A DNA stretch of 36,803 bases, from NCBI RefSeq assembly GCF_004799445.1, contig NZ_SSNA01000140.1, positions 1 through 36,803 of the forward strand. Direction: 5' to 3'. The DNA is from Bradyrhizobium sp. Lineage in GTDB: Bacteria; Pseudomonadota; Alphaproteobacteria; Rhizobiales; Xanthobacteraceae. Under the pieces are notes generated by a model. That model made no database searches. It saw only the letters and a program-made list of their open reading frames with translations, and was not told the DNA's origin. How positions within the stretch are numbered: position 1 is the first letter of the stretch; each line of letters begins with the position of its first letter. The position numbers and the translations under genes are program-made. Below, in pieces: positions 16,447 to 26,308 of the stretch.

Positions 16447-16462
16447 CTGGATTGTTCCTGCA

Positions 16463-17230
16463 TCAGGATTTGTTCTTGCGTTCGCGCAGTTCGCCGAACA
16501 CTTCGGCTGCGCTCTTGCCTTTCATCCGCACGCTGGCTGCAACCGATGGCTCGTCGGCGCGCAGGAACACATTTGCCTTCTTTTCCTCACCGAGCAGCGT
16601 CGGAATCGTCGGCTTGTTCTCCGCCCGCAGGCGCCTCACTTGCTCGGCGCGCGCTTTGAGCGCGGCATTGTCCGGCTCGATGGTCAGCGCGAATTTGATA
16701 TTGGCGGCGGTGTATTCATGCCCGCAATAGAGTTTGAAATCGTCCGGCAGCGCCCGCAGCTTGAGCAGCGAGTCCCACATCATCGGATAGCTGCCCTCGA
16801 ACACCCGTCCGCAGCCGATCGAGAACAGCGTGTCGGAGGCAAACAGCGTCTTGTCGTTGTCGAAGACATAGCTGACGTGGTCGAGGGTGTGGCCCGGGGT
16901 TTCCAGCACCCGCGCCAACAGGCTCCCCACCTTCACGATATCGCCCTGGCCGGTGCGCAGGTCGACATTGGCAATTTTGGTGGACTTATCGTGGGGCGCG
17001 ACCACGCGGCATTTGTATTTCTGCTTCAGCTCGGCGACGCCGCCGATATGGTCGTGGTGATGATGGGTGATGAGAATATCGGTCAGGGTCCAGCCCTCGC
17101 GCTCCAGCGCCTCGATGATGGGAGCTGCTTCCGGCGCATCGATCGAGGCGGTCGCCTTGGTCTCGGGATCGTGAATCAGATAGCCGAAATTATCGGACAG
17201 GCAGGGGAACAGGCGAATTTCGGCAGTCAT
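16463..17230 (-). CDS. gloB: Hydroxyacylglutathione hydrolase (glyoxalase II)
   Basis: The 255-residue metallo-beta-lactamase-fold enzyme hydrolyses S-lactoylglutathione to lactate and glutathione, completing methylglyoxal detoxification in the cytoplasm. The metal motif ITHHHHDHIGG gives His56, His58, Asp60 and His61. LETPGHTLDHVSY supplies a further His, and DTLFSIGCGRVFEG and YCGHEYTAANIKFAL are glyoxalase II signatures. Length and order are normal. The start MTAEIRLFPCLSDNFGYLI is the usual one. The neighbouring divergent methyltransferase is a frequent partner of gloB in alphaproteobacteria. Confidence 0.96.
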   Translation of the reverse strand: MTAEIRLFPCLSDNFGYLIHDPETKATASIDAPEAAPIIEALEREGWTLTDILITHHHHDHIGGVAELKQKYKCRVVAPHDKSTKIANVDLRTGQGDIVKVGSLLARVLETPGHTLDHVSYVFDNDKTLFASDTLFSIGCGRVFEGSYPMMWDSLLKLRALPDDFKLYCGHEYTAANIKFALTIEPDNAALKARAEQVRRLRAENKPTIPTLLGEEKKANVFLRADEPSVAASVRMKGKSAAEVFGELRERKNKS

Positions 17231-17287
17231 GATAACTCCGTCGATTGGGTGAGGCGGGGGACCTGGATCGCGGGCTCATCTGTTTTT

Positions 17288-17355
17288 GAGCATGAACTTC
17301 CCCAAACCGGTTCCCGCTTTTCGCTCACGCGGCCCTCCGGGTCGGGATCATGCTC
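17288..17355. repeat. Intergenic repeat with agcatga / tcatgct ends
   Basis: GAGCATGA (17288-17295) and TCATGCTC (17348-17355) bound an element with aaaccggttcccgcttttcgct inside. I recall this general layout (gatcatgctc ends, gggaaccggttt core) as a common dispersed repeat in Rhizobiales. It lies between the divergent gloB and methyltransferase genes, so it may sit within or next to their promoters. Confidence 0.7.
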
Positions 17356-17456
17356 TAGCATGCCCCCCTATGGGCTTGAAATATGGCGTTAACGCCGAAT
17401 GAGCAATGCGCTATTGGCCGCTTATATCGGGGCGGCACCGTGTTAGATTGGATCCC

Positions 17457-18200
17457 ATGACCATCGATGTGATCGATCTCCGCGATTTCTATTCGCAGCG
17501 CCTCGGCATCGTAGCGCGGCGCCTGATCAATCGCGGCATTCATGCGCGCTGGCCGAATGCCGGGGGTCAACGGGTACTCGGCCTCGGCTATCCGACGCCC
17601 TATCTCGGCCTGTTTCGCGAGGACTCGGAGCGCTGCATCGCCTTCATGCCGGCGGCACAGGGCGTGTTGAAATGGCCGACCGCGCGGCCGACGCTCGCTA
17701 CCCTGGTCGATGAATTTTCGCTGCCGCTGCCGGATGCCGCCGTCGACCGCATCCTCCTGGTGCATGCGCTGGAAATGTCCGACGATCCGGAAGGGCTGTT
17801 GCGCGAGGTGTGGCGGGTGCTGGCGCCGTCCGGCCGCATGATGGCGATCATTCCGAATCGGCGCGGGGTGTGGACACGTACCGACCATACGCCGTTCGGT
17901 CACGGCCGGCCCTATTCGCGCTCGCAGATCACGCAATTGCTGCGGCAGACCTGGTTCACGCCGACGGGATGGGGCGAGGCCTTGTTCATGCCGCCGGTCG
18001 CCGGCGGCTGGTTCCTGCGCTCGGCGATGGCGTGGGAGCGCGTCGGCGCCGCGCTGTCGCTGCCGTTCGCCGGCGTTCACATCGTCGAAGCCACCAAGCA
18101 GGTCTACCGTGCGATCCCGGCGCACCGCGAGCGCACCCGGCTTATTCCCGCGCTGCCGCCGGTGCTGGTACCGTCGTCATTCCAGCGCGACGATGGGTAG
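17457..18200 (+). CDS. SAM-dependent methyltransferase (class I, Methyltransf_11-like)
   Basis: The 247-residue protein has a Rossmann-type methyltransferase layout: VLGLGYPTPYLGLF replaces the usual glycine-rich motif I (about 36-50), FSLPLPDAAVDRILLVHALEMSDDPEGLLREVWRVLAPSG covers motifs II-IV, and a Pro-rich tail follows. The sequence is typical of the methyltransferase coded next to gloB in Rhizobiales; its substrate is unknown. The start at 17457 (MTIDVIDLRDFY) is the family start; the frame opens earlier at 17406. The gene diverges from gloB. Confidence 0.83.
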   Translation: MTIDVIDLRDFYSQRLGIVARRLINRGIHARWPNAGGQRVLGLGYPTPYLGLFREDSERCIAFMPAAQGVLKWPTARPTLATLVDEFSLPLPDAAVDRILLVHALEMSDDPEGLLREVWRVLAPSGRMMAIIPNRRGVWTRTDHTPFGHGRPYSRSQITQLLRQTWFTPTGWGEALFMPPVAGGWFLRSAMAWERVGAALSLPFAGVHIVEATKQVYRAIPAHRERTRLIPALPPVLVPSSFQRDDG

Positions 18201-18206
18201 GTAGAT

Positions 18207-18234
18207 GTCGTCCCTGCGCGTGCGCGGGAACGAC
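18207..18234. repeat. REP hairpin (gtcgtccctgcg type)
   Basis: GTCGTCCCTGCGC and GCGCGGGAACGAC form an imperfect hairpin seven bases after the methyltransferase stop, between two convergent genes. It belongs to the same family as the perfect hairpin at 27106-27131. Confidence 0.65.
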
Positions 18235-18258
18235 CATTGGAGAGAGTCTGGAACGGCC

Positions 18259-19017
18259 TTACTCGTTCCCCGGATTGAAATCATCGCCCGGCGTTACCGG
18301 CGCGGCCATGCCTTCGGGGCGCGGGCCGTGCGGCCGGCGGCGGCGGCGCGGCGGGAAACGCTCGCCGCCATTGCCCTCGAAACCGCCCGGGCCGCCGCTG
18401 ATCTGCGGCTGCGGTCCGGTGATGAACGACGGCAGACGGTCGACGCTGACATTGTCGGGGATCACCGGTTGCGGCTGCGGCTGCGGCTGGGGTTGAAACT
18501 GCGGCTGCGGGCGATGCTCGCGATGGCTGTTGTGCTCGCGGGGCGGATGCTGGTCGCGCGGCTGGTAGGATTGTCCATCGCGTTGCTGGTCGCGCTGATT
18601 GTTGTCGCGCGGCACGAACGGCTGCTGCTGCACCGGGACAAAGCCGGGCTCCTGCCCGAAATTGGAAAAACTCTCGCTTTCGTCGTCGCCGTCCTCCGAG
18701 GCCATTTCATTCTCGGTGCGCGGCTGCGGCTGGTTCTGACGGAATTGTTCCTGGGCCGCGGCGATCAGCCGGAAATAATGTTCGGCATGTTGATAGTAAT
18801 TTTCGGCGGCGACCGGGTCGCCGGAGGAGCGGGCGTCGCGCGCCAGTTGCACATATTTTTCCGCGACGTGGGATGCGGTGCCGCGGATCTTGATGTCCGG
18901 CCCGTTGGACTCGAACACCCGGGTCATCGGGTTCTGGCCGCGCCGGTTGCCATCGTTCCTGTTATTGTTGTTATTCCGGTTACGCATCCGCTTGTTTTGA
19001 TTCTGACCGTTTCTCAT
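18259..19017 (-). CDS. DUF4167 domain-containing protein
   Basis: The 252-residue protein starts with a basic, Asn/Arg-rich stretch (RNGQNQNKRMRNRNNNNNR), followed by the conserved DUF4167 core at about 30-100: RVFESNGPDIKIRGTASHV, then KYVQLARDARSSGDPVAAEN and YYQHAEHYFRLI. The rest is low-complexity Gln/Pro/Arg and ends with a basic FPPRRRRRPHGPRP patch. The basic ends suggest RNA or nucleic-acid binding, but the family has no established function. It is the last gene of the minus-strand row lysC-ptsP-prfA-prmC, a common order in Rhizobiales, although nearly 500 bases separate it from prmC. Confidence 0.9.
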   Translation of the reverse strand: MRNGQNQNKRMRNRNNNNNRNDGNRRGQNPMTRVFESNGPDIKIRGTASHVAEKYVQLARDARSSGDPVAAENYYQHAEHYFRLIAAAQEQFRQNQPQPRTENEMASEDGDDESESFSNFGQEPGFVPVQQQPFVPRDNNQRDQQRDGQSYQPRDQHPPREHNSHREHRPQPQFQPQPQPQPQPVIPDNVSVDRLPSFITGPQPQISGGPGGFEGNGGERFPPRRRRRPHGPRPEGMAAPVTPGDDFNPGNE

Positions 19018-19513
19018 GTCGTGCCTTTATTCCAGCCCTGAAGTTACTAGCCTTGGATCGCCATTGTGATGGTTCGCCCACCATGGTTCGCCCGCCGGCA
19101 CGCGTGCCAAGCGCACCGAATCACCGGGCGGTTCAATTCCACACAGATTTGCCGTACGTCGCAGTCAACAAAGACGCGTTCCCCACCAGCCCGGCGTGCG
19201 CCGCCAGCCGCATCAAATCATTCCGCCTGCCAAAACAAGCACAGGTTTCTCGCGTGAGTTTTCAAGCGCAATATCAGGCTTTCGTTCGCTTTGCGGTCGG
19301 AAGCGGCGAAGCTCTAAAGCCGTCGCGCTCAAAGGGACCTGCGTTTTGGAACCTTTCACTCGGGGCGGGCTCTCGCTTTGAGAACTCTGGCCTCCACCCG
19401 CTATATCCCTTCGGGGTATCTGCGGGGCCAGCAACCCTGGACCGATGTTGTACATGGAACGTAGTCGCTCCGGGGGAATATTCCAAGTAGTTTTTTCGCG
19501 TTCCAATCAGGCT
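19018..19513. other. 496-base gap upstream of DUF4167, with hairpin
   Basis: I recognise no protein or known RNA here. Reading frames exist on both strands (for example 19053-19490 plus), but they show no family match, ribosome binding site or plausible composition. The main structure is an extended hairpin at 19387-19431: outer CTGGC/GCCAG, then CCCGC/GCGGG, then ATATCCC/GGGGTAT with a TTC loop. A second pair, CTCAAAG near 19328 and CTTTGAG near 19375, could enclose the DNA to its left. On the minus strand this would be the spacer or leader before DUF4167. It could be a small RNA, a leader or a repeat remnant. Confidence 0.35.
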
Positions 19514-20398
19514 TTATCGGGGCGCTTTCCGGCCCGCGACCGCTCGCGGGACGCCGGCCAAATCGGCCTTGGGAGGCCGTTCGGGCATTAACCCTGCTGC
19601 CGTCATCAATCCTTGGATAGGGCCGCTTTGGCCAAGCCCGGCCTCCACGATGAGCCTGCCTCGGGGCGCAAGCAGTCCTGCAGCTTGCGGAATCAGTGCA
19701 CGATAGGCGTCAAGGCCATCGGCGCCGCCGTCGAGCGCGGCAGGCGGGTCATATTCGCGCACCTCGCTGGCGAGACCGGCAATATCCGCTGAGCGGATAT
19801 AGGGCGGGTTCGACACGATCAGATCGAAGTCGCCCGACAGCGCCGCCGCATAGTCACAGGCGATGAAAGCCGCGCGCGGAGTGAACCCGAGACGAGCGGC
19901 ATTGCTGCGCGCGGTTTGCAACGCCGCCAGGCTGATGTCGGTGCCGACGCCGCAAGCTTCGGGCAATTCGGACAACAGCGCCAACAGAATAGCACCTGAT
20001 CCGGTGCCGATGTCGGCGATGCGAAGCCGGTGCAGGGGAGGGAGTTCGGCACGTCCCAATTCGAGGGCCAGTTCGACCACCGTTTCCGTATCCGGTCTCG
20101 GCACCAGCGTTGCGGCCGAGAGTTGCAACGGCAAGCCCCAGAACTCCTTGAAGCCGAGAATGCGCGCGACCGGCTCTGCGGCGAGACGCCGCCGCGCGAA
20201 ATCCTCAAGGCACATCGACTCGTCCGGGTTGACCGGCCGCGCGGCGGCCGCGATCAGCCCGGTGAGATCGAGGCCCAGCGCCGCGCCGACCAGTATCCGC
20301 GCGTCGAGCTCGGCGGAATCGATGGCTGCGGCTTTGAGTCGTGCGGTGAGCGCGCGCCGCGCGGTGTCGACGGTCTGTCCGGTGAAGGAATCGGTCAC
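19514..20398 (-). CDS. prmC: Peptide chain release factor N5-glutamine methyltransferase
   Basis: The 294-residue enzyme methylates the glutamine of the GGQ motif of release factors 1 and 2, using SAM, which speeds termination. It has the N-terminal helical release-factor-binding domain (ARRALTARLKAAAIDSAELDARILVGAALG), the motif I region IADIGTGSGAILLALL and the diagnostic catalytic DLIVSNPPYIRSADI. The start is taken as the GTG at 20398 (VTDSFTGQTVDTARRAL), which matches the usual family N-terminus; the longer frame runs into a repeat. It lies downstream of its substrate gene prfA, on the same strand, with a REP element between them. Confidence 0.94.
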   Translation of the reverse strand: MTDSFTGQTVDTARRALTARLKAAAIDSAELDARILVGAALGLDLTGLIAAAARPVNPDESMCLEDFARRRLAAEPVARILGFKEFWGLPLQLSAATLVPRPDTETVVELALELGRAELPPLHRLRIADIGTGSGAILLALLSELPEACGVGTDISLAALQTARSNAARLGFTPRAAFIACDYAAALSGDFDLIVSNPPYIRSADIAGLASEVREYDPPAALDGGADGLDAYRALIPQAAGLLAPRGRLIVEAGLGQSGPIQGLMTAAGLMPERPPKADLAGVPRAVAGRKAPR

Positions 20399-20440
20399 GC
20401 GAGGTACCCGATATTGTCGAGGCGCCACGACCATTTCGGT

Positions 20441-20560
20441 GTCGCCCCTGCGAAAGCAGGGACCCATAGCCACAGGAAGTCGTTGCTGCAGAAAGAAGTG
20501 ACCCCCACCGCCCACTTCGAGAGGTCGCGGCGTATGGGTGCCCGCTTTCGCGGGGACGAC
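20441..20560. repeat. Composite REP element (inverted pair)
   Basis: gtcgcccctgcgaaagcagggacccata at the left is mirrored by tatgggtgcccgctttcgcggggacgac at the right, giving a large imperfect inverted repeat of 28-base arms about 64 bases apart. Each arm is itself a hairpin. It fills the prfA-prmC spacer. Confidence 0.8.
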
Positions 20561-20591
20561 GGAGGATGACTTGGCCGTGCCGATGACTTGC

Positions 20592-21677
<1,086 letters not shown>

Positions 21678-21785
21678 GGTTTGGTCTCGAATACACGCGC
21701 ATTCAGCAGAAGTGGATAGCGGTCTTGCGAATAAAATGCGCGTCAGCTCATGAAAGGCCGGGGCGCGTTATGCGAGGCGGCGGCG

Positions 21786-24053
21786 CTACAACGACAGTCC
21801 CTCGGCTTCGGCGAATTCGGTCAGCTTCTGCCGGATCGACACGCTGCCGGACGGCGCGTCGAGCAGCGGCATCATGACGGCTTCGGCCTTGCTGGCGTCG
21901 AGGTCGAGAATCATCGCCTTGACCGGACCGTGCCCGGTCGCCGACAGCGACAGCGAGCGGTACCCGAGCGCAATGAGCGCCAGCGCGCCGAGCGGCTTTG
22001 ACGCCATCTCGCCGCATAGCGATGCGGACTTTTTTGCCGCATTCGCCTTCTGCACGATCTCGCGCAGCGCCCGCAGGATCGGGGCGGACATGGTGTCGAA
22101 CCGTTCGGAAACCTTGGCGTTGCCGCGATCGACCGCGAACAGGAACTGAAACAGATCGTTGGATCCCACCGAAACGAAATCGACCCTCTTCAAGAGTTCA
22201 TCGAGCTGATAGAGCAGCGCCGGAACTTCGACCATGGTGCCGACGTCGATGCGCTCCGGCAAGGGATGGCCGTGCTGACGCAGATAGGTCAGTTCGCGCT
22301 CGACGATCGCCTTGGCGGCATCGAACTCGGCGACTTCGGAGATCATCGGAAACATGATGCGCAGCGCCCGCCCGCCGCCGGCCCGCAGCAGCGCGCGGAT
22401 CTGGCCGCGCAACAGGCCGGGCCGGTCGAGCCCGAGCCGGATCGCGCGCCAGCCAAGCGCCGGGTTTTCCTCGACCACGGTCTCCATATAGGGCAGCGCC
22501 TTGTCGCCGCCAATGTCGAGCGTGCGGAACGTCACCGGCTTGGGGCCCGCGGCATCCAGCACCGTGCGGTACAGCGCCAGCTGGTCGCTGGTGCGCGGCA
22601 GGCTCTGGCCGACCATGAACTGCAGTTCGGTGCGGAACAGGCCGATGCCGGCGCTGCCGGTGTCGTCGATATGGGGCAGATCGATGGTCAGGCCGGCATT
22701 GATCATCAATTCGACGGGCTGGCCATCCTTGGTGACGCAGGGCTTGTCGCGCAGCGCCGAATATTGTGCCTGCCGCCGCGCGCGAAACCGCACCCGTTCC
22801 GCATAGGCCTGCTCGATCTCCGCCGATGGGCGGACATAGATCGAGCCCGAGGTGCCGTCGACGATGATGGCGTCGCCGGGATCGGCGATCCCCGGCGCGT
22901 TCGGTATTTCGCCGACCGCGGGGATACCGAGCGCGCGCGCCACGATCGAGACGTGGGAATTGGCGGTGCCTTCCTCCAGCACCAGCCCGCGCAGGCGCTT
23001 GCGATCATAATCGAGCAGCGCCGCAGGTCCCATCGCGCGCGCGATCAGGATGGCGTTGTCGGGCAGCTGCTCGCGCGAAGGCGCGTGATCCTGTCCCACC
23101 AGTTGCCGCATCAACCGATGGCCGAGATCCTCGAGGTCGTGCAGGCGATCACGCAAGTAAGGGTCGGTGGAGCGCAGCATGCGCGCACGGGTGTCGGATT
23201 GCACGCGCTCGACGGCGGCCTCCGCGGTGAGGCCGGTGGCGACCGCCTCGTGCAATTTGTGCGACCAGCCGTGGTCGTTGGCGAACATCCGGTAGGCTTC
23301 CAGCACGTCGCGGTGCTCGCCGCCATCGGCGACGTCGCCGCGCTCCAGCATGCGGTCGAGATCGGCCCGCAGCTTGGTCAATGCCGCGTCGAGGCGCTTG
23401 ATTTCCTTGGGCAGGTCTTCGGCAATGTAATTGGTGATGACGACGCGCGGTTCATGCAGCACGACATGGCCGAGCGCGATGCCGTCGGAGAGGACCGCGC
23501 CGGTCTTGTGCAGCGAATGCCGCGCGGCGGGTTCGGCGCCGGGCTGCGCCAGCGCCGACAACTCACCCGAGGCGATCATCTCCGCCAGCACCATGGCGGT
23601 GGTCTGCAGTGCCTCGACCTCTTCCTCGACATAGGTGCGCTTGGCGCGGTTCTGCACCACCAGCACGCCGAGTGTATTGCCGGCGCGCAGGATCGGAACG
23701 CCGAGGAACGAGTGATAGATTTCCTCGCCGGTTTCCGGGCGGAACGAGAAGGCCGGATGGCTTTGCGCGTCGCTCAGATTGAGCGGCGTCGCCTCGCTCG
23801 CCACCAGGCCGACGAGGCCCTCATGCGCGCTCAGGACGGTTCGGTGCACCGCGTTGCGGTTGAGGCCTTCGGTGGCGTAGAGTTCCAGCGTGTTATCGAC
23901 GCGCAGCACGTAGGTCGAGCAGACTTCGGCCACCATGTTGGCCGCGATCAGCACCACGATCTTGTCCAATCGTTCCTGGGCTGAGACTTGCTCCGCCATG
24001 GTTTCGCGAAGCCGTCTCAGCAAGACGCGGGGGCCCCCCGAAGCGCTCCGCAT
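21786..24053 (-). CDS. ptsP: PEP-protein phosphotransferase of the nitrogen PTS (EI-Ntr)
   Basis: The 755-residue protein uses phosphoenolpyruvate to phosphorylate NPr, starting the nitrogen-related phosphorelay (PtsP-PtsO-PtsN). A GAF domain covers about 20-155 (ERLDKIVVLIAANMVAEVCS onward). The PEP-utiliser N domain follows, and the phosphohistidine domain holds His at about residue 367 in EEGTANSHVSIVARALG. The C-terminal PEP-binding barrel has IGLFRTELQFM, FRTLDIGGDKALPYM, VSVGSNDLFQFLFAVDRGN and the active Cys in ASLCGEMASKP. The start MRSASGGPRVLLRRL is the usual one. The relay is known to affect K+ transport and carbon storage in other proteobacteria. No transport domain is present. 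Confidence 0.96.
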   Translation of the reverse strand: MRSASGGPRVLLRRLRETMAEQVSAQERLDKIVVLIAANMVAEVCSTYVLRVDNTLELYATEGLNRNAVHRTVLSAHEGLVGLVASEATPLNLSDAQSHPAFSFRPETGEEIYHSFLGVPILRAGNTLGVLVVQNRAKRTYVEEEVEALQTTAMVLAEMIASGELSALAQPGAEPAARHSLHKTGAVLSDGIALGHVVLHEPRVVITNYIAEDLPKEIKRLDAALTKLRADLDRMLERGDVADGGEHRDVLEAYRMFANDHGWSHKLHEAVATGLTAEAAVERVQSDTRARMLRSTDPYLRDRLHDLEDLGHRLMRQLVGQDHAPSREQLPDNAILIARAMGPAALLDYDRKRLRGLVLEEGTANSHVSIVARALGIPAVGEIPNAPGIADPGDAIIVDGTSGSIYVRPSAEIEQAYAERVRFRARRQAQYSALRDKPCVTKDGQPVELMINAGLTIDLPHIDDTGSAGIGLFRTELQFMVGQSLPRTSDQLALYRTVLDAAGPKPVTFRTLDIGGDKALPYMETVVEENPALGWRAIRLGLDRPGLLRGQIRALLRAGGGRALRIMFPMISEVAEFDAAKAIVERELTYLRQHGHPLPERIDVGTMVEVPALLYQLDELLKRVDFVSVGSNDLFQFLFAVDRGNAKVSERFDTMSAPILRALREIVQKANAAKKSASLCGEMASKPLGALALIALGYRSLSLSATGHGPVKAMILDLDASKAEAVMMPLLDAPSGSVSIRQKLTEFAEAEGLSL

Positions 24054-24393
24054 GTGCTAAAATCCTCCCCCGCAGGGCCAGCCCGCCGGGTGGCCGGCGG
24101 CTGGCATTGAATCCACGAAAAACAACAATTTTATCCATTCGGCGCCGCCGCAAGCCCAGGATACTGGCCGAATCAGCACCGCCAAACAGTGACACAGTTT
24201 GCGGCGGCTCACCCATCAGGCCGTATAGCGAATTGAGGCTTGTTTTGCCAAGCAAAACGCCTGCCAAGGCGGTCACGTCTCCGCCAAGCCAATGCTGCGG
24301 CCGCTAAGGGAAGATCTTTCCAGAGATCGTCGACCGAACAGGGATTCCGTATGCGGCAAACGCGGCCGCAACTCTCCTGCCGGTCAAAGCCGT
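24054..24393. other. lysC-ptsP spacer with small hairpin
   Basis: No gene is seen in this 340-base gap. It contains GTTTTGC-CAA-GCAAAAC at 24242-24258, extended by a GGC/GCC pair. On the minus strand it lies between the lysC stop and ptsP; no T-run follows, so a terminator role is doubtful. The ptsP promoter should be here, but no clear boxes are visible. Confidence 0.4.
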
Positions 24394-25650
24394 TCAGGCC
24401 TGATCGAGCCCATAAAGCGTGTGCAGCGTGCGCACCGCAAGCTCGGTATAGGCGGTGTCGATCAGCACCGAAAATTTGATTTCGGAGGTGGTGATGGCGC
24501 GGATGTTGATATTGCGCGCGGCAAGCGCCGCGAAGGCCTGGGCGGCGACGCCGGCATGGCTGCGCATGCCGCTGCCGATGACCGAAACCTTGGCGACGTC
24601 GGTGGCGCTGTCGAGCCGGGCATAGCCGATTCTGGCCTTGGCCGAGGCAATGGTATCGCGGGCGCGGGTGTAGTCCGAGGCCGGAACGGTGAAGGTGAGG
24701 TCGGTGGTGGCGCCGTCCTCCGAGACGTTCTGCACGATCATGTCGACGTTGATATTGGCGTCGGCGAGCGGACCGAAGATCGAGGCGGCGACGCCCGGCT
24801 TGTCCTCGATCTGGCGGACGGAAATCTGGGCTTCATCCTTGGAAAAGGCGATGCCGGTGACGACGTGGTTTTCCATGATTTCCTCCTCGCTGCAGATCAG
24901 CGTGCCCGGCGGCTGGTTGGCGTGCGGGTCGATATCTTCAGGCTTGTCAAAGCTGGAACGGACGAAAATCGGCATATTGTGCACCATGCCGAGTTCCACC
25001 GAGCGGACCTGCAGTACCTTGGCGCCCTGCGAGGCCAGTTCCAGCATGTCCTCGAAGGCGATCTTGTCGAGCCGCCGCGCCTTGGGAACCACCCGCGGAT
25101 CGGTGGTATAGACGCCGTCGACATCGGTATAGATGTCGCAACGATCGGCGTGAATGGCGGCGGCGATCGCCACCGCCGATGTGTCGGACCCGCCGCGCCC
25201 GAGCGTGGTGATTCGCTGGGTTTGCGGACAGATGCCCTGAAAGCCGGCGATAACGGCGACTTCCTTGCGTTCCCTGAACCGGTTGATCAGCTCGGCGCCG
25301 TCGATCTCGAGAATCCGCGCGGAGGCGTGGGCGTCGCTGGTCAGAATCGGGATTTGCCAGCCCTGCCAGGAGCGCGCCTGAATGCCGATCGCCTGCAGCG
25401 CGATCGCGAGCAGCCCGGCGGTGACCTGTTCGCCGGATGCCACCACGGCGTCATATTCGCGCGCGTCATGCATGGCTGAGGCCTCGCGGCACCATTCCAC
25501 CAGCTCATTGGTCTTGCCGGCCATGGCCGAGACGACCACGGCGACGTCATGGCCGGCATCGACCTCGCGCTTGACGTGCCGCGCGACGTTGCGGATGCGG
25601 TCGATATTGGCGACGGACGTGCCGCCGAATTTCATCACGAGGCGGCTCAT
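24394..25650 (-). CDS. lysC: Aspartate kinase
   Basis: The 418-residue enzyme phosphorylates aspartate, the entry step to lysine, threonine, methionine and diaminopimelate. The kinase domain begins RLVMKFGGTSVANIDRIRNV and includes GRGGSDTSAVAIAAAI and CDIYTDVDGVYTTDPR. Two ACT domains follow from about residue 265 (VVTGIAFSKDEAQISVRQIE and later FAALAARNINIRAITTSEIK), which are the normal sites of feedback control by lysine or threonine. The start at 25650 is the family start; the longer frame upstream is not coding. It begins the minus-strand row with ptsP, prfA and prmC. Confidence 0.97.
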   Translation of the reverse strand: MSRLVMKFGGTSVANIDRIRNVARHVKREVDAGHDVAVVVSAMAGKTNELVEWCREASAMHDAREYDAVVASGEQVTAGLLAIALQAIGIQARSWQGWQIPILTSDAHASARILEIDGAELINRFRERKEVAVIAGFQGICPQTQRITTLGRGGSDTSAVAIAAAIHADRCDIYTDVDGVYTTDPRVVPKARRLDKIAFEDMLELASQGAKVLQVRSVELGMVHNMPIFVRSSFDKPEDIDPHANQPPGTLICSEEEIMENHVVTGIAFSKDEAQISVRQIEDKPGVAASIFGPLADANINVDMIVQNVSEDGATTDLTFTVPASDYTRARDTIASAKARIGYARLDSATDVAKVSVIGSGMRSHAGVAAQAFAALAARNINIRAITTSEIKFSVLIDTAYTELAVRTLHTLYGLDQA

Positions 25651-25825
25651 GACGGCTGCTGCATTCCCCTGCGTGGATAAGTAGGGTGGCCCGTCCACAA
25701 AACCGGAAGCGCACGGGCCAAAAGGCGCGTATACATAGCGGTGCGGTCGGGAGCAAGCAACCGGGTTCCGGCTTTCCCCGTAACGGTGCCGGACCACTTG
25801 TGTCGGGGCAATTGAGGCTGAATGT

Positions 25826-26293
25826 ATGGGGCGTTATATCGACGATATCCTGCAGCCGGGCGAGAAGGTGCTGTATTCGACCAACGTGCACTGGATATTC
25901 TATTGGCGGGCGATCGCGGCCTGGATTGTGGCCGTGATTCTCCTGATTCTGTCGCGGGCCACCATCACCGAGGGCATTATTCTGCTCTGCCTGTCGGCCT
26001 CCGCCGTGGTGGCGCTCGCCGCGCTATACTGGTCCGCCAAGGCCTGGTTCTATCGCTGGACGACCGAGACCGACGTCACCAATCTGCGCGTCGTGCACAA
26101 GACCGGGTTCATCAAGCGCCGCACCTTTGAGATGAGCCTCGACAAGGTCGAGAGCGTCGACGTCAACCAGAGCATTCCCGGCCGTATCCTCAACTATGGC
26201 GACGTGACGGTCCAGGGCGTCGGCGAGGGCAAGGAAACCATTGCCACCATCGCTTCGCCGCTGGCGTTTCGCAATTTCATCACCGCGCGATAG
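25826..26293 (+). CDS. Membrane protein with bacterial PH domain
   Basis: The 155-residue protein has two adjacent membrane segments (WIFYWRAIAAWIVAVILLIL and GIILLCLSASAVVALAALYW), then a bPH_2-type PH domain: TTETDVTNLRVVHKTGFIKRR, MSLDKVESVDVNQSIPGRIL and NYGDVTVQGVGEGKETI. Small proteins of this kind sit in the inner membrane; their partner is unknown. It is divergent from lysC and 15 bases ahead of ubiG, with which it probably forms an operon. Confidence 0.9.
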   Translation: MGRYIDDILQPGEKVLYSTNVHWIFYWRAIAAWIVAVILLILSRATITEGIILLCLSASAVVALAALYWSAKAWFYRWTTETDVTNLRVVHKTGFIKRRTFEMSLDKVESVDVNQSIPGRILNYGDVTVQGVGEGKETIATIASPLAFRNFITAR

Positions 26294-26308
26294 GAGCGGC
26301 GCGCACCC

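Noticed and set aside
19053..19490. 145-residue plus-strand frame in the DUF4167-prmC gap
   Set aside because: No ribosome binding site, no family resemblance, and it runs through hairpin DNA; frames on the other strand are equally open.
22266..23984. 572-residue plus-strand frame opposite ptsP
   Set aside because: It is an antisense shadow of the GC-rich ptsP coding frame, with low-complexity His/Arg/Ala/Gly composition and no family pattern, whereas ptsP shows full catalytic motifs.
24292..25479. 395-residue plus-strand frame opposite lysC
   Set aside because: Antisense shadow of lysC; repetitive Asp/Gly/His composition and no recognisable domain.
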